A stretch of DNA of 64,000 bases from JAEUOS01 sp965279115 (GCA_965279115.1 OZ257137.1:6634001-6698000), one strand, 5' to 3'. Shown: positions 1-8,371, counted from the stretch's first letter. Made by a program: numbers and translations. Notes: generated by a model not told the origin, from the sequence alone.

Positions 1-44
1 GCGAGGATCGCGGTGGCCAGTGCCGATCGATTGATGGTTTTCAT
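1..44 (-). CDS. N-terminus of an exported protein (partial)
   Basis: Only the first 14 codons are in the window; the rest lies before base 1. They begin MKTINRSALATAIL, a basic start followed by a hydrophobic run, which looks like the beginning of a signal peptide. An AGGAGA ribosome binding site sits a few bases upstream of the ATG. The product cannot be identified; given the many Bug-type periplasmic receptors nearby, a periplasmic protein is plausible, but that is inference. Confidence 0.5.
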   Translation of the reverse strand, partial: MKTINRSALATAIL

Positions 45-350
45 TTTCCGGTCTCCTGAGGGACGGTCGCTGGTACCCGCGTACGCCTGTTGCGCTGCGA
101 TCAACACCATGAACACGTCCCGCAGCCCGGACATTAGGGCGGCAGGGCAGGCCCGTCTGTGCGGCCGCATACATTGAGGCCTCGCTTGACTCGGCATATC
201 AATGCGCGCGCGGTCCGGCATTTTCTGATTTCTATGTTCGGAACCGTACTGAATGACGCCCCCAAGCTGTTAAGCTTGTGACCGGACCATCCGTCCAACC
301 GGCATCCGGCGACTTGCGCATGCTTTGACCCCCAACCCCCGGGAAAGCCT
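45..350. other. Intergenic region between divergent genes
   Basis: About 300 bases separate the start of the partial minus-strand gene from the first Crp/Fnr-type gene. Short frames here show no recognisable protein. The region must carry both divergent promoters, but I see no convincing -35/-10 pair and no clear Crp-like palindrome. Confidence 0.4.
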
Positions 351-1097
351 ATGCCTACGCCCCACAGCCCCAACCAGAATCACCTGCTGGCCGCCCTGCC
401 GGCGGCGGAGTTCGACCGCCTTCTGCCGCACCTCGAGCTCGTGCCGATGCCCTTGTCGGAGGCGCTCTATGAATCGGGCGGGCGCCTCAATCATGTGTAC
501 TTTCCCACCACGTCGATCGTCTCCCTGCTCTACGTGATGGAAGACGGCGCCTCGGCCGAGATCGCGGTGGTGGGCAACGAGGGCCTGCTCGGCATCGCGC
601 TCTTCATGGGCGGAGAGACCACGCCCAGCCGGGCGGTGGTGCAAAGCGCCGGCTTCGGCTACCGGCTCAAGGCCGCCATCCTCAAGCTCGAATTCAACCG
701 CGGTGGCGCGGTGATGCACCTGCTCTTGCGGTATACGCAGGCGCTGATCACCCAGATGGCGCAAACCGCGGTGTGCAACCGCCACCATTCGGTGGAGCAG
801 CAGTTGTGCCGCTGGCTGCTGCTTTCGCTCGACCGCCTGCCCGGCAACGAACTCTCCATGACCCAGGAACTCATCGCCAACATGCTCGGCGTGCGGCGCG
901 AAGGGGTCACCGAGGCGGCCGGCAAGCTGCAGCGTGACGGCCTGATCCGCTACACCCGCGGGCGCATCACCGTGCTCGACCGGCCCAAGCTGGAGAAGGC
1001 GGTGTGCGAATGCTACGCCGTGGTGAAGAAGGAATTCGACCGCCTGCTGTCGGACATTCCGCGCGTCCCGCGGGCGCAGGATTCCACCCAGCAGTGA
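351..1097 (+). CDS. Crp/Fnr family transcriptional regulator
   Basis: The 248-residue product has the Crp/Fnr layout: a cyclic-nucleotide-like beta-roll at about residues 15-115, a long dimerisation helix, and a C-terminal winged helix with a helix-turn-helix near residues 170-193 (TQELIANMLGVRREGV). There is no N-terminal cysteine cluster of the Fnr type, so an iron-sulfur sensor is unlikely; the ligand is unknown. The ATG is preceded by GGGAAA. The gene points away from the partial exported-protein gene and converges on the ferritin-like gene. A paralogue lies at 2189-2887, so the two regulators bracket the ferritin-like and CsbD-like genes, which suggests control of a stress response. That role is inference. 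Confidence 0.88.
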   Translation: MPTPHSPNQNHLLAALPAAEFDRLLPHLELVPMPLSEALYESGGRLNHVYFPTTSIVSLLYVMEDGASAEIAVVGNEGLLGIALFMGGETTPSRAVVQSAGFGYRLKAAILKLEFNRGGAVMHLLLRYTQALITQMAQTAVCNRHHSVEQQLCRWLLLSLDRLPGNELSMTQELIANMLGVRREGVTEAAGKLQRDGLIRYTRGRITVLDRPKLEKAVCECYAVVKKEFDRLLSDIPRVPRAQDSTQQ

Positions 1098-1101
1098 GGC
1101 G

Positions 1102-1124
1102 CCTTCCCTGCCAGGCAGGGAGGG
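1102..1124. terminator. Inverted repeat between convergent genes
   Basis: A near-perfect GC-rich inverted repeat (CCCTGCC facing GGCAGGG, extended by several more pairs) lies between the stops of the convergent Crp-type and ferritin-like genes. The position suits a bidirectional terminator, but there is no clear T-tract on either side, so function is uncertain. Confidence 0.4.
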
Positions 1125-1134
1125 CAGCCCGAGT

Positions 1135-1716
1135 TCAGCCCTTGACTTCCTCCATCAGCGACGCGAGGTCGTCGGCATGCTCCTCCTCGCCGGCAAGGAT
1201 GTCCTTGAGCATGGTCTGCGTGGTGGGGTCGTTGTTTCCCAGATAGGCCACCATTTCACGATAGCTCTCGATGGCGATGCGCTCGGCGATCAGGTCTTCC
1301 TTGATCATGGAGTGCAGGGAATCGCCTGCCACGTACTCGGCGTGGCTGCGCGCGGCAAGGCCTTCAGGCGCGAAATTCGGCTCGCCGCCCAGCTCGACAA
1401 TGCGCTTGGCGAGGCGGTCGGCATGCGCCATTTCCTCTGCGGCATGGGCAAGGAATTCTGCCTTGACGGGCTCCGAATGAATCCCCTTGGCCATGAAATA
1501 GTGCCGCTTGTAGCGCAGGACGCACACCAGTTCGGTGGCCAGCGCGCCATTGAGCAGGCCGATCACCGCATCCCGGTCGGCCGCATAGCCGCGCGTGACG
1601 GCGCCTTCCTCGATGTTCTGGCGCCCGCGCTTGCGCAGGGTCTGGATATCCGACAACACCGATTCGTTGTCTGGCGCGTGATCGTTGGCTGCATGTTTCA
1701 AGTGTGTTTCCTTCAT
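1135..1716 (-). CDS. Ferritin-like (bacterioferritin-type) di-iron protein
   Basis: The 193-residue product is a four-helix-bundle ferritin-like protein. The carboxylate/histidine set expected for a di-iron site is visible: E62 in helix A, E95-x-x-H98 (AEEMAH), E145/E150 (DLIAERIAIE), and E177-x-x-H180 (GEEEH). About 45 charged N-terminal residues precede the bundle, so it is longer than classical bacterioferritin (about 158 residues). It probably oxidises or stores iron, or detoxifies peroxide, in the cytoplasm. It lies 34 bases downstream of the CsbD-like gene on the same strand, a likely two-gene stress operon. The subfamily (true bacterioferritin or Dps-like) is not settled. Confidence 0.85.
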   Translation of the reverse strand: MKETHLKHAANDHAPDNESVLSDIQTLRKRGRQNIEEGAVTRGYAADRDAVIGLLNGALATELVCVLRYKRHYFMAKGIHSEPVKAEFLAHAAEEMAHADRLAKRIVELGGEPNFAPEGLAARSHAEYVAGDSLHSMIKEDLIAERIAIESYREMVAYLGNNDPTTQTMLKDILAGEEEHADDLASLMEEVKG

Positions 1717-1750
1717 GGTGGCGGCGCCCCGGAACGGGCGCCGGGGTTAG

Positions 1751-1966
1751 TCACGAGACCGGGTCGAGCTTCTGGTAGCGCTGCCATTCGGACAGCTGTT
1801 TCTCGGCCTCGTCGCGGGTTACGCCGTAGGTTTCCTGGATCTGCTCGGACAGGCGGTCGCGCTTGCCCTGGACTCTTTCGAGTTGCTCTTCACCCAGCAT
1901 GCCCCAGTGTTCCTTGACCAGGCCCCTGAACTGTTTCCAGTTCACTTCTATGCGATCCCAGTACAT
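1751..1966 (-). CDS. CsbD-like stress protein
   Basis: The small acidic product (71 residues) matches the CsbD family: an N-terminal W-x-Q-x-x-G-x-x-K-x-x-W-G pattern (NWKQFRGLVKEHWG) followed by the G-K-R-D/L-x-x-x-I-Q-x-x-Y-G pattern. CsbD-like proteins are cytoplasmic and induced by general stress; their biochemical role is unknown. The start at base 1966 is chosen because GGAG sits six bases upstream; an ATG four codons earlier has no such site. It is probably cotranscribed with the ferritin-like gene and is divergent from the second Crp/Fnr-type gene. Confidence 0.85.
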   Translation of the reverse strand: MYWDRIEVNWKQFRGLVKEHWGMLGEEQLERVQGKRDRLSEQIQETYGVTRDEAEKQLSEWQRYQKLDPVS

Positions 1967-2188
1967 TGCGTGCTCCATCGAGTACGGCCCGCAGGTCGGC
2001 GCATCCATCGCCACGAATGCCCGCAGCCGGTGGGTATCCGCAAGTGCAAGGCTAGATTCGGGAGGCACTGCCGTCTGTGCGGTGACGAACGGGGCGAGCA
2101 CAAGACGGCACGCGCCGGCATTGCGGCCAATCGCGCTATGTGTGGCGTCGCACAGACACCGGCGCCCACCTGCCCAGAATCGCCCGCA

Positions 2189-2887
2189 ATGACAACCCGC
2201 CCGCTGACGAACCTCCTGATCGCCTCCCTGCCCCGTCCCGACCGCCTGCGCTTTGTGGCGGATTGCGAAACCGTGGAACTGGCCGCCACCGACGTGCTGT
2301 CCGAATCCGGTGCGCGCCTGGCGCATGCCTATTTCCCGCTTGGCGCCTACCTGTCGCTGGCGGCACCGGTGGAAGGTGCGGGCGTTCTCGAGACCACCAT
2401 GGTCGGCAATGAAGGCATGCTCGGCATACCGCTGGCGCTGGGCGCGACCACCTCACCCCTGCGCGCGACCATTCTCGGCGGCGGCAGCAGCCTGCGCATC
2501 GGCGCGGCCGCGTTTCGCCGCGATCTGGCGGACAGCCATGCGCTGCGCAGGGTGATCAATGGCTACATCCATGTGACCATCGGGCAGTTCGCCCAGGCGA
2601 TCACCTGCATGCACTTCCACATGATCGACGCGCGCCTTGCCTGCTGGCTGCTGATGGCCGAGGACCGCGCGCATTCCGGCGAACTGCACTTCACCCAGGA
2701 CGCTCTGGCCGTGATGCTGGGGGTGCGCCGGGTCGGCATCACCGAGGCCGCCGGCATGATGCAAAGGCGGCAACTGCTGAGCTACCGGCGCGGCGCCATC
2801 ACGATACTCGACCGCAAGGGCCTGATCGCCATGTCATGCGGCTGCTACAAGGCCGCACAGGACATCTACGACGAGACGCTGGGCTAG
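2189..2887 (+). CDS. Crp/Fnr family transcriptional regulator (second copy)
   Basis: The 232-residue product is a paralogue of the regulator at 351-1097. Both share VGNEGxLGI in the beta-roll and a helix-turn-helix of the form ML-GVRR-x-G-TEAAG-x-x-QR near residues 168-193. It is transcribed away from the CsbD-like/ferritin-like pair with about 220 bases between starts, so it may control that operon. The start is chosen to match the paralogue; no strong ribosome binding site is visible, and an in-frame ATG at 2138 would add 17 residues without similarity. The sensed signal is unknown. Confidence 0.85.
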   Translation: MTTRPLTNLLIASLPRPDRLRFVADCETVELAATDVLSESGARLAHAYFPLGAYLSLAAPVEGAGVLETTMVGNEGMLGIPLALGATTSPLRATILGGGSSLRIGAAAFRRDLADSHALRRVINGYIHVTIGQFAQAITCMHFHMIDARLACWLLMAEDRAHSGELHFTQDALAVMLGVRRVGITEAAGMMQRRQLLSYRRGAITILDRKGLIAMSCGCYKAAQDIYDETLG

Positions 2888-2926
2888 CCAACGCCTCATC
2901 GCTTTCGCGACACACCGGCGCGCGCC

Positions 2927-3790
2927 TCAGCCGCCCAGGTAGTCCCGCGTGGCTGCCTGGTAGTCCGCCGCGCGGGTCAGCTTGGCCATCAGCGCGCCCG
3001 GCGCGATGTCCTTGAGTTCGCTCGGGCGAGCGCCTTCCCGCACGACCTTCATGGCATCGTAGAGGCCCTGCACGGCCGCATTGAAGGCCTGGTGTCCGGC
3101 CATCCACACCTTGACCCTGCGCTCCCGCAAATACGCCATGTCGGCCAGCTTTTCGCTGCAACCCGCGAGGATCAGGGGCAGGCGGGTGGCCGCCGCGATA
3201 CGGTCGAGCTGTTCACGGCTGTCGAGTCCCGGCAGGAACAACGCGTCCACACCCGCCGCCTCATAGGCCGTGAAGCGCGCGATGGCGTCGTCGATGCCGG
3301 TGAGGGTGGCCGCGCTGGTGCGGCCATAGATTCCCATCGGACCCGCGCCGCGCGCAGCCACCGCGGCGCGCATCTTGCCAACACCTTCCTCCAGGGACGT
3401 GAGTTGCGCCTTGTCACCGGCGCCGAAGGCGCGCGGCAGCAGCGTGTCCTCGATGCTGATGCCGGCCACGCCGGCGGCCTGCAACTCCTCCACTGTGCGC
3501 ATCACCGAAAGCGCATTGCCGTAGCCATGGTCGGCGTCGACGATCAGCCCCACCCGGCCGGCGCGGCAGACGCGGCGCGCCTGCTCGGCCAGTTCGGTGA
3601 GCGACAGCAGGATCAGGTCGGGGGCGCCCAGCACCGCCAGCGCCGCCACCGACCCGCCCATGATGCCGAGTTCGAAACCGAGTTCGTCGGCGACGCGCGC
3701 CGACATCGGGTCGAACAGCGAGCAGGCGACCACGCATTGGTCGCCCGCCAGGATTTCGCGCAGGCGCGCGGGGCCATTACTTGATGGCAT
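2927..3790 (-). CDS. Isocitrate lyase/PEP mutase superfamily lyase (oxaloacetate decarboxylase-like)
   Basis: The 287-residue product has the superfamily TIM barrel. Metal-binding acidic residues are visible in VDADHGYG (D85, D87) and SIEDT (E114, D115). It lacks the KKCGH loop of true isocitrate and methylisocitrate lyases. The segment around FDPMSARVADELGFE and GGSVAALAVLGAPD resembles the Pseudomonas oxaloacetate decarboxylase (PA4872) and dimethylmalate-lyase branch. It probably cleaves or decarboxylates a 2-hydroxy or 2-oxo dicarboxylate. It is the last gene of the six-gene operon that starts with the LeuC-like/LeuD-like hydratase, 13 bases after the VOC gene. GGAG lies six bases before the ATG. 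The exact substrate is not determined. Confidence 0.83.
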   Translation of the reverse strand: MPSSNGPARLREILAGDQCVVACSLFDPMSARVADELGFELGIMGGSVAALAVLGAPDLILLSLTELAEQARRVCRAGRVGLIVDADHGYGNALSVMRTVEELQAAGVAGISIEDTLLPRAFGAGDKAQLTSLEEGVGKMRAAVAARGAGPMGIYGRTSAATLTGIDDAIARFTAYEAAGVDALFLPGLDSREQLDRIAAATRLPLILAGCSEKLADMAYLRERRVKVWMAGHQAFNAAVQGLYDAMKVVREGARPSELKDIAPGALMAKLTRAADYQAATRDYLGG

Positions 3791-3803
3791 GTGTTTCTCC
3801 GTT

Positions 3804-4250
3804 CTAGTTTTTCGGTTCGTAACCGGTGACGCCGCCCAGCGCGGACAGGTCTTCCTGGCGTCCGCGCAATTCGATGACGTTGCGGTCCGGGTCGCGCAGG
3901 AACACCGACACATGGCCATCGGCGCCAAAAGACACCGGGCCCTGGGTGATGGTGATGTGGTGTTCATTCAGGGTCGCGATGGTGGCCGCGATGGACGCCA
4001 CGCGGAACGCCACATGGGTGTAGCCGGCGTACTTGACCGGCACGTCCATCAGGATGTTCTTGCCGTCATTGGCGTCGTTGGCGTTGTAGATGAGGTTGAT
4101 TTCGACCCCGTGCGGGTTCTTGATCACCACCACCGCATCGCCGCTGGCGTAGTGCAGCGGCGTGAAGCCGAACAGGCCGTAGAAGGCGATGGCGCGGTCG
4201 ATTTCGGCCACGCGTATGCCGACGTGGTCCACGGTTTGGATGTCTATCAT
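3804..4250 (-). CDS. VOC superfamily (glyoxalase/dioxygenase-fold) protein
   Basis: The 148-residue product has the two beta-alpha-beta-beta-beta halves of a vicinal-oxygen-chelate protein. Likely metal ligands are H9 in the first strand (VDHVGIRV), a histidine in the second half (YTHVAFRV), and the glutamate in DRNVIELRG, typical of glyoxalase I, epimerase and related enzymes. It lies between a Bug receptor gene and the lyase gene in a tight operon, so it probably acts on an intermediate of the same pathway, for example as an epimerase or isomerase. That role is inference. GGAG precedes the ATG. Confidence 0.8.
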   Translation of the reverse strand: MIDIQTVDHVGIRVAEIDRAIAFYGLFGFTPLHYASGDAVVVIKNPHGVEINLIYNANDANDGKNILMDVPVKYAGYTHVAFRVASIAATIATLNEHHITITQGPVSFGADGHVSVFLRDPDRNVIELRGRQEDLSALGGVTGYEPKN

Positions 4251-4267
4251 GGGGTTCTCCGCTCGCT

Positions 4268-5266
4268 TCAATCCATCTTCAGGTTCATCGCCTTGACCAG
4301 GCGCGAATAGCGCTCGAACTCCTCGCCGATGAACTTGCCGAACTCCTCGGGGGTGTTGCCGACCGGATCGCTGGCGTCGTCCTGCAACCGGCCGGTGGTG
4401 GCCTTGTTGGCCAGCGCCTGGGTGGCCGCCTTGTGCAAGGCAGCGATCACCGGTGCGGGGGTGTCGCGCGGCGCCAGCAGACCGTACCACGAGCTGAATT
4501 CGTAGCCCTTCAAGCCCACCTCCTGCAGGGTGGGCAAATCCGGCAGGGACTTCACGCGCTTCGGCGTGGTCACCGCCAGGCCGATCAGCTTGCCCGCGCG
4601 CAGGTGCGGCATGATGGTGATCGGCGCCGGGAACATCACCTGCACCGTGCCACCGAGCAGGTCGGTGACCGCCGGCGTCACGCCCTTGTAGGGCACATGG
4701 GTCAGGCGCACGCCGGCCAGGATATTGAACTGCTCGGCTGCAAAATGCGCGGCCGTGCCGTTGCCGGCGGACGCGTAGTTGATCTTGCCCGGCTCGGCCT
4801 TGGCCAGCTTGACGAGATCGACCGCGGTGCGTGCCGGCAGCGAGGGGTGCACGGCCAGCATGTGCGGCGTGGTGGCGATGAGGGATACCGGCGCGAAGTC
4901 CCTGATCGGGTCGAAGGACAGGTTCTTGTAGACCGTCGCATTGATGACATGGTTGTTGATCGCCATCAGCAGCGTGTGGCCGTCCGGCGCGGCCTTGGCC
5001 ACCACCTCGCTGCCGATCACGTTGCCGGCGCCCGGCCGGTTCTCGACCACCACCTGCTGGCCCAGCATGGCCGCCATGTCCGGCGCCATCATGCGCGCGA
5101 TCATGTCGGCCGCGCCGCCGGCGGTGGACGCCACGACGATGCGGACCGGCCGGTTGGGAAAGCCCTGCGCGAGCGCCGGCAGGGTCGCGCATGCCAGGGT
5201 GGCTACGACCAGCAGGTGCAGGCCACGCAGCGCCAAGCATGGGGCGGAATGATTTTTCTTGTTCAC
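4268..5266 (-). CDS. Tripartite tricarboxylate (Bug/TctC) periplasmic receptor
   Basis: The 332-residue product has a signal peptide ending in a consensus A-x-A site (LPALAQ), followed by the Bug signature FPNRPVRIVV, the ligand-loop motif STAGGAADMIAR, VVENRPGAG and THVPYKG. Bug proteins are periplasmic solute receptors that bind carboxylates and deliver them to TctAB permeases or to sensors. A GTG start at 5266 is chosen because AAGGAG lies six bases upstream and it gives a proper signal peptide. It sits 38 bases after the other Bug gene of this operon and 17 bases before the VOC gene. Confidence 0.9.
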   Translation of the reverse strand: MNKKNHSAPCLALRGLHLLVVATLACATLPALAQGFPNRPVRIVVASTAGGAADMIARMMAPDMAAMLGQQVVVENRPGAGNVIGSEVVAKAAPDGHTLLMAINNHVINATVYKNLSFDPIRDFAPVSLIATTPHMLAVHPSLPARTAVDLVKLAKAEPGKINYASAGNGTAAHFAAEQFNILAGVRLTHVPYKGVTPAVTDLLGGTVQVMFPAPITIMPHLRAGKLIGLAVTTPKRVKSLPDLPTLQEVGLKGYEFSSWYGLLAPRDTPAPVIAALHKAATQALANKATTGRLQDDASDPVGNTPEEFGKFIGEEFERYSRLVKAMNLKMD

Positions 5267-5304
5267 GACGATCTCCTTCGCGGGGTACGGGCTTGCTTGC
5301 GGAT

Positions 5305-6291
5305 TCAATCGGCCTTGATGCCGCTCGACTTGATGAGGTTGCGCCACTTGGCAATTTCCTGGTCGAGGAACTTGCCCAGCGATTCCGCGCTGCCGCCGCC
5401 CGGTTCCAGACCGTGGCCCTGGAACACACCCGCCAGTTCGGCCGTCTTGAGTATGGACGACATCTCGTCGTGCAGGCGCGCCAGTACCGGCTTGGGCGTG
5501 GCGGCCGGGGCGAATGCCGCATACCAGGTCAGCACCTCGTAGCCGGGCAGGCCGGCCTCGGCGATGGTCGGCACGTCCGGCATCGAGGGCGCACGCTTCG
5601 CGCCGGTGACCGCCAGCGGTACCAGCTTGTTGGCCTTGATCAGCGGAATGGCGGGCGCCAGCGCCAGGAAATGCAGCGGCACCTGCCCACCGAGGGTGTC
5701 GGCCAGTGCCGGTCCCGCCCCCTTGTAGGGAATGTGCGTCATCTTGATGCCGGCCAGGTGCATCAGCAGTTCCATGGACAGGTGCGAGGACTGGCCGGTG
5801 CCGCCAGAGGCATAGTTGATCTGCCCCGGACGCTCCTTGGCCATGGCGATCAGGTCCTTGACCGAGCGCGCGGCGAAGGACGGGTGCACCACCAGGATAT
5901 TCTGGCTGGTGGCCAGCATGGTGAGCGGTGCGAAGTCCTTGACCGGGTCATAGGGCAGGCTCGGGTAGAAGCCCGGGTTGATGCCGAACGGTCCCGCATA
6001 GCCGAGCACGATGGTGTAGCCGTCGGCCGGCGCGCGCGCCACCAGCTCGGAGCCGATCACACCGTTGCCGCCGCCGCGGTTGTCCACCACCACCTGTTTG
6101 CCGAGCCGGTCGCCCAGGCGCTGCCCGATGAGGCGGGCGATCGCATCGGGCGCGCCGCCCGCCGGCGCCGGTACGACGAAGCGAATCGGCCGGTTCGGGT
6201 AGTCCTGCGCCGTTGCCGCGCCCGCGGCCAGGGCCAGGATGCACGCCGCTCCGGCGCGGCACAGGAATGTCGACAGCGTGATTCGATTCAT
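5305..6291 (-). CDS. Tripartite tricarboxylate (Bug/TctC) periplasmic receptor
   Basis: The 328-residue product begins with a signal peptide cut after GAATAQ and continues with the Bug pattern: YPNRPIRFVVP, APAGGAPDAIAR, VVDNRGGGNG and THIPYKG. Its ATG overlaps the stop of the LeuD-like gene by four bases (ATGA), which indicates translational coupling to the hydratase. Its ligand is therefore likely to be a substrate, or a precursor of a substrate, of that hydratase. The loop proline-glycine pattern differs from the other receptors (APAGGAPD instead of PFxPGG), suggesting a different ligand. Confidence 0.9.
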   Translation of the reverse strand: MNRITLSTFLCRAGAACILALAAGAATAQDYPNRPIRFVVPAPAGGAPDAIARLIGQRLGDRLGKQVVVDNRGGGNGVIGSELVARAPADGYTIVLGYAGPFGINPGFYPSLPYDPVKDFAPLTMLATSQNILVVHPSFAARSVKDLIAMAKERPGQINYASGGTGQSSHLSMELLMHLAGIKMTHIPYKGAGPALADTLGGQVPLHFLALAPAIPLIKANKLVPLAVTGAKRAPSMPDVPTIAEAGLPGYEVLTWYAAFAPAATPKPVLARLHDEMSSILKTAELAGVFQGHGLEPGGGSAESLGKFLDQEIAKWRNLIKSSGIKAD

Positions 6292-6962
6292 GGTGGGTCC
6301 TCTTGGGGCTTGTTGCGATTCTCCAGCAGGTCCGACTGGTCGCGGAACAGCCAGGGACGTCGCTGCCGGTAATCACTTTCGAAGGCTTCGATCCGGGCTG
6401 CGTATTGCATTGTGATGCCGATGTCGTCAAGGCCTTTGAGCAACTGCTCCTTGCGCACGCCATCGATGCCGAACGCCAGGCACCTGCCATCCGGTAATGT
6501 CACCGTCTGCGCCGCCAGGTCGATCGCGACACGCGCGCCGGGATGCGCTTCGAGATGGGCCGCCAGTGTCGCGACCTCGGCCTCCTCCAGCACCACCGGC
6601 AGCAGGCCGTTCTGCAGGCAATTGGCGTGGAAGATGTCGCCGAAGCTCGGGGCGATCACACAGCGGATGCCGAAATCCTGCAAGGCATAGATCGCGCCTT
6701 CACGGGTGGAACCGCAGCCGAAATTGCGCCCCGCCACCAGCACACCCGCCTGCGAGAAGGGCGCGCGGTTGAGCACGAAATCGGTCCGCAGGCTGCCATC
6801 CTCGGCGAAGCGCTGGTCATGGAACAGGAAGTTGCGATAGCCGGCCGAGAGCGGCTTGCGCAAAAACTTGTGCGGGATCAGCTTGTCGGTGTCGATATTG
6901 GGCAGGAACAGCGGCGCGGCGATCGCGTCCAGGATGGTGAACGCCTGCATGCCGGTGCTCAT
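6288..6962 (-). CDS. LeuD-like small subunit of a 3-isopropylmalate dehydratase-type hydratase
   Basis: The 224-residue product is the swivel subunit of an aconitase-superfamily hydratase. It carries the LeuD motifs NIDTDKLIPHKFL near the N-terminus and GRNFGCGSTREGA around residues 82-94, which form the substrate-recognition and swivel site. Length is normal for LeuD. It starts inside the last codons of the LeuC-like gene (ATGA overlap) with GGGAG upstream, so the two subunits are made together. With no leuA or leuB nearby and with receptors and a lyase in the same operon, a catabolic role (hydration of a citraconate- or maleate-type acid) is more likely than leucine synthesis. That is inference. 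Confidence 0.85.
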   Translation of the reverse strand: MSTGMQAFTILDAIAAPLFLPNIDTDKLIPHKFLRKPLSAGYRNFLFHDQRFAEDGSLRTDFVLNRAPFSQAGVLVAGRNFGCGSTREGAIYALQDFGIRCVIAPSFGDIFHANCLQNGLLPVVLEEAEVATLAAHLEAHPGARVAIDLAAQTVTLPDGRCLAFGIDGVRKEQLLKGLDDIGITMQYAARIEAFESDYRQRRPWLFRDQSDLLENRNKPQEDPP

Positions 6963-8371
6963 GCGAACTCCCGCGGGTCGGCCAGGCGGCCGGTGATGGC
7001 GGCGGCCACCGCCGACGCCGGGCTCACCAGGTGGGTGAGCGAGCCGCGCCCCTGGCGCCCTTCGAAATTGCGGTTGGAAGTGGAGGCGCAGCGTTCGCCC
7101 GACGGCACACGGTCTCCGTTCGAGCCGGTGCACATCGAACAGCCGGTGTCGCGCCACTCGAACCCCGCGGCCATGAAGACCTCATGCAGCCCCTCGCGCT
7201 CGGCCGCGCGCTTGACCGAGCGCGACCCCGGCACCACGATGGTCGGCACGCGCGCGGTGCGTCCTTGCGCCAGCCTTGCAGCGATGCGCAGGTCGTCAAG
7301 GCGCGCATTGGTGCAGGAGCCGATGAACACCCGGTCCACCGCGACATCGCGCAATGCCGTGCCGGGGGCCAGGCGCATGTACTGCTGTGCGACCGCGGCG
7401 CGCTCGCGCCGCCCCGCATCCGCGATCGATGCAGGATCGGGCACGCGGCCCGAAATGCCGATGGCCTCGTCCTGGTTGGTACCCCAGGTGACCATCGGCT
7501 CGATCGCGTTGCCATCCAGCCGCACCTCGCGGTCGAAGCGCGCATCCGCATCGGTGGGCAGGATGCGCCAGAACGCCATCGCCGCCTCCAGTTCCGCGCC
7601 CTTGGGCGCATAGCGGCAGCCGGCCAGGTAGTCCCAGGTTTTCTGGTCGGGGGACATCATGCCCGAGCGCGCGCCGGCCTCGATCGACATGTTGCAGACC
7701 GTCATGCGCTCCTCCATGGAAAGCGCACTGATCGCCGACCCGGCGTATTCGATGACATGCCCGCTGCCGCCGTCGATGCCGATGTGCGCGATGATGGCCA
7801 GGATCAGGTCCTTGCCCGTCACCAGCGCACCCGGCGTGCCATCGACCGTGATGCGCATGGTCTTGGGTTTGGCGAACCACACGGTCTGGGTGGCCATGAT
7901 GTGGGTGACCTGGGATGCGCCCACGCCGAAGCCGAAGATGCCGAACGCGCCGTTGGTCGAGGTGTGGGAGTCGGCGCCGGCCATGATCATGCCGGGCTCG
8001 CACAGGCCCAGTTCGGGCCCGGCCACATGCATGACGCCCTGCTCGGCGTCGTCGATGCCGAAGTGCACGATGCCGGTGGAAAGAGAGTTGCGCGCCAGTT
8101 GCTCGACCATCACCCGCGCTTCGCCGTCCTGGATGCCGGCGCTGCCCAGGTGGCGCCCGGTGGTCGGTACGTAGTGGTCGGAGAATGCCAGCGTCTGCAA
8201 TGGCCGGTGGATCTTGCGCCCGGCCTTGGCGAGCGCGTCGAAGGCGTAGAACGGGCCTTCATGCAGCAGGTTGCGGTCGATGTAGAGCAAGGCTTCGCCG
8301 CCTTCGCGCTCGGCGATGACATGCGCATCCCAGATTTTTTCAAACAGGCTTGTGCCCACGCTCCTGGTCAT
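6959..8371 (-). CDS. LeuC-like large subunit of a 3-isopropylmalate dehydratase-type hydratase
   Basis: The 470-residue product is a full-length aconitase-superfamily large subunit that holds a [4Fe-4S] cluster. The three cluster cysteines are C353 (GSCTN), C411 and C414 (GCSMC). Other family motifs are DSHTSTNGAFG and CASTSNRNFEGRQG. The segment after the last cysteine reads TGSNGD where leucine-pathway LeuC normally has LAMN(N/P)D, so substrate choice may differ. It heads the six-gene operon with LeuD-like, two Bug receptors, VOC and lyase genes, and is divergent from another Bug gene. It is most likely part of a catabolic citraconate, dimethylmaleate or similar hydratase; a role as leucine-pathway LeuC cannot be excluded. 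Confidence 0.87.
   Translation of the reverse strand: MTRSVGTSLFEKIWDAHVIAEREGGEALLYIDRNLLHEGPFYAFDALAKAGRKIHRPLQTLAFSDHYVPTTGRHLGSAGIQDGEARVMVEQLARNSLSTGIVHFGIDDAEQGVMHVAGPELGLCEPGMIMAGADSHTSTNGAFGIFGFGVGASQVTHIMATQTVWFAKPKTMRITVDGTPGALVTGKDLILAIIAHIGIDGGSGHVIEYAGSAISALSMEERMTVCNMSIEAGARSGMMSPDQKTWDYLAGCRYAPKGAELEAAMAFWRILPTDADARFDREVRLDGNAIEPMVTWGTNQDEAIGISGRVPDPASIADAGRRERAAVAQQYMRLAPGTALRDVAVDRVFIGSCTNARLDDLRIAARLAQGRTARVPTIVVPGSRSVKRAAEREGLHEVFMAAGFEWRDTGCSMCTGSNGDRVPSGERCASTSNRNFEGRQGRGSLTHLVSPASAVAAAITGRLADPREFA

Noticed and set aside
6288..8371. Leucine biosynthesis leuCD operon
   Set aside because: leuB and leuA are absent, and receptors, a VOC protein and a lyase are in the same operon, so a catabolic use is favoured, though not proved.
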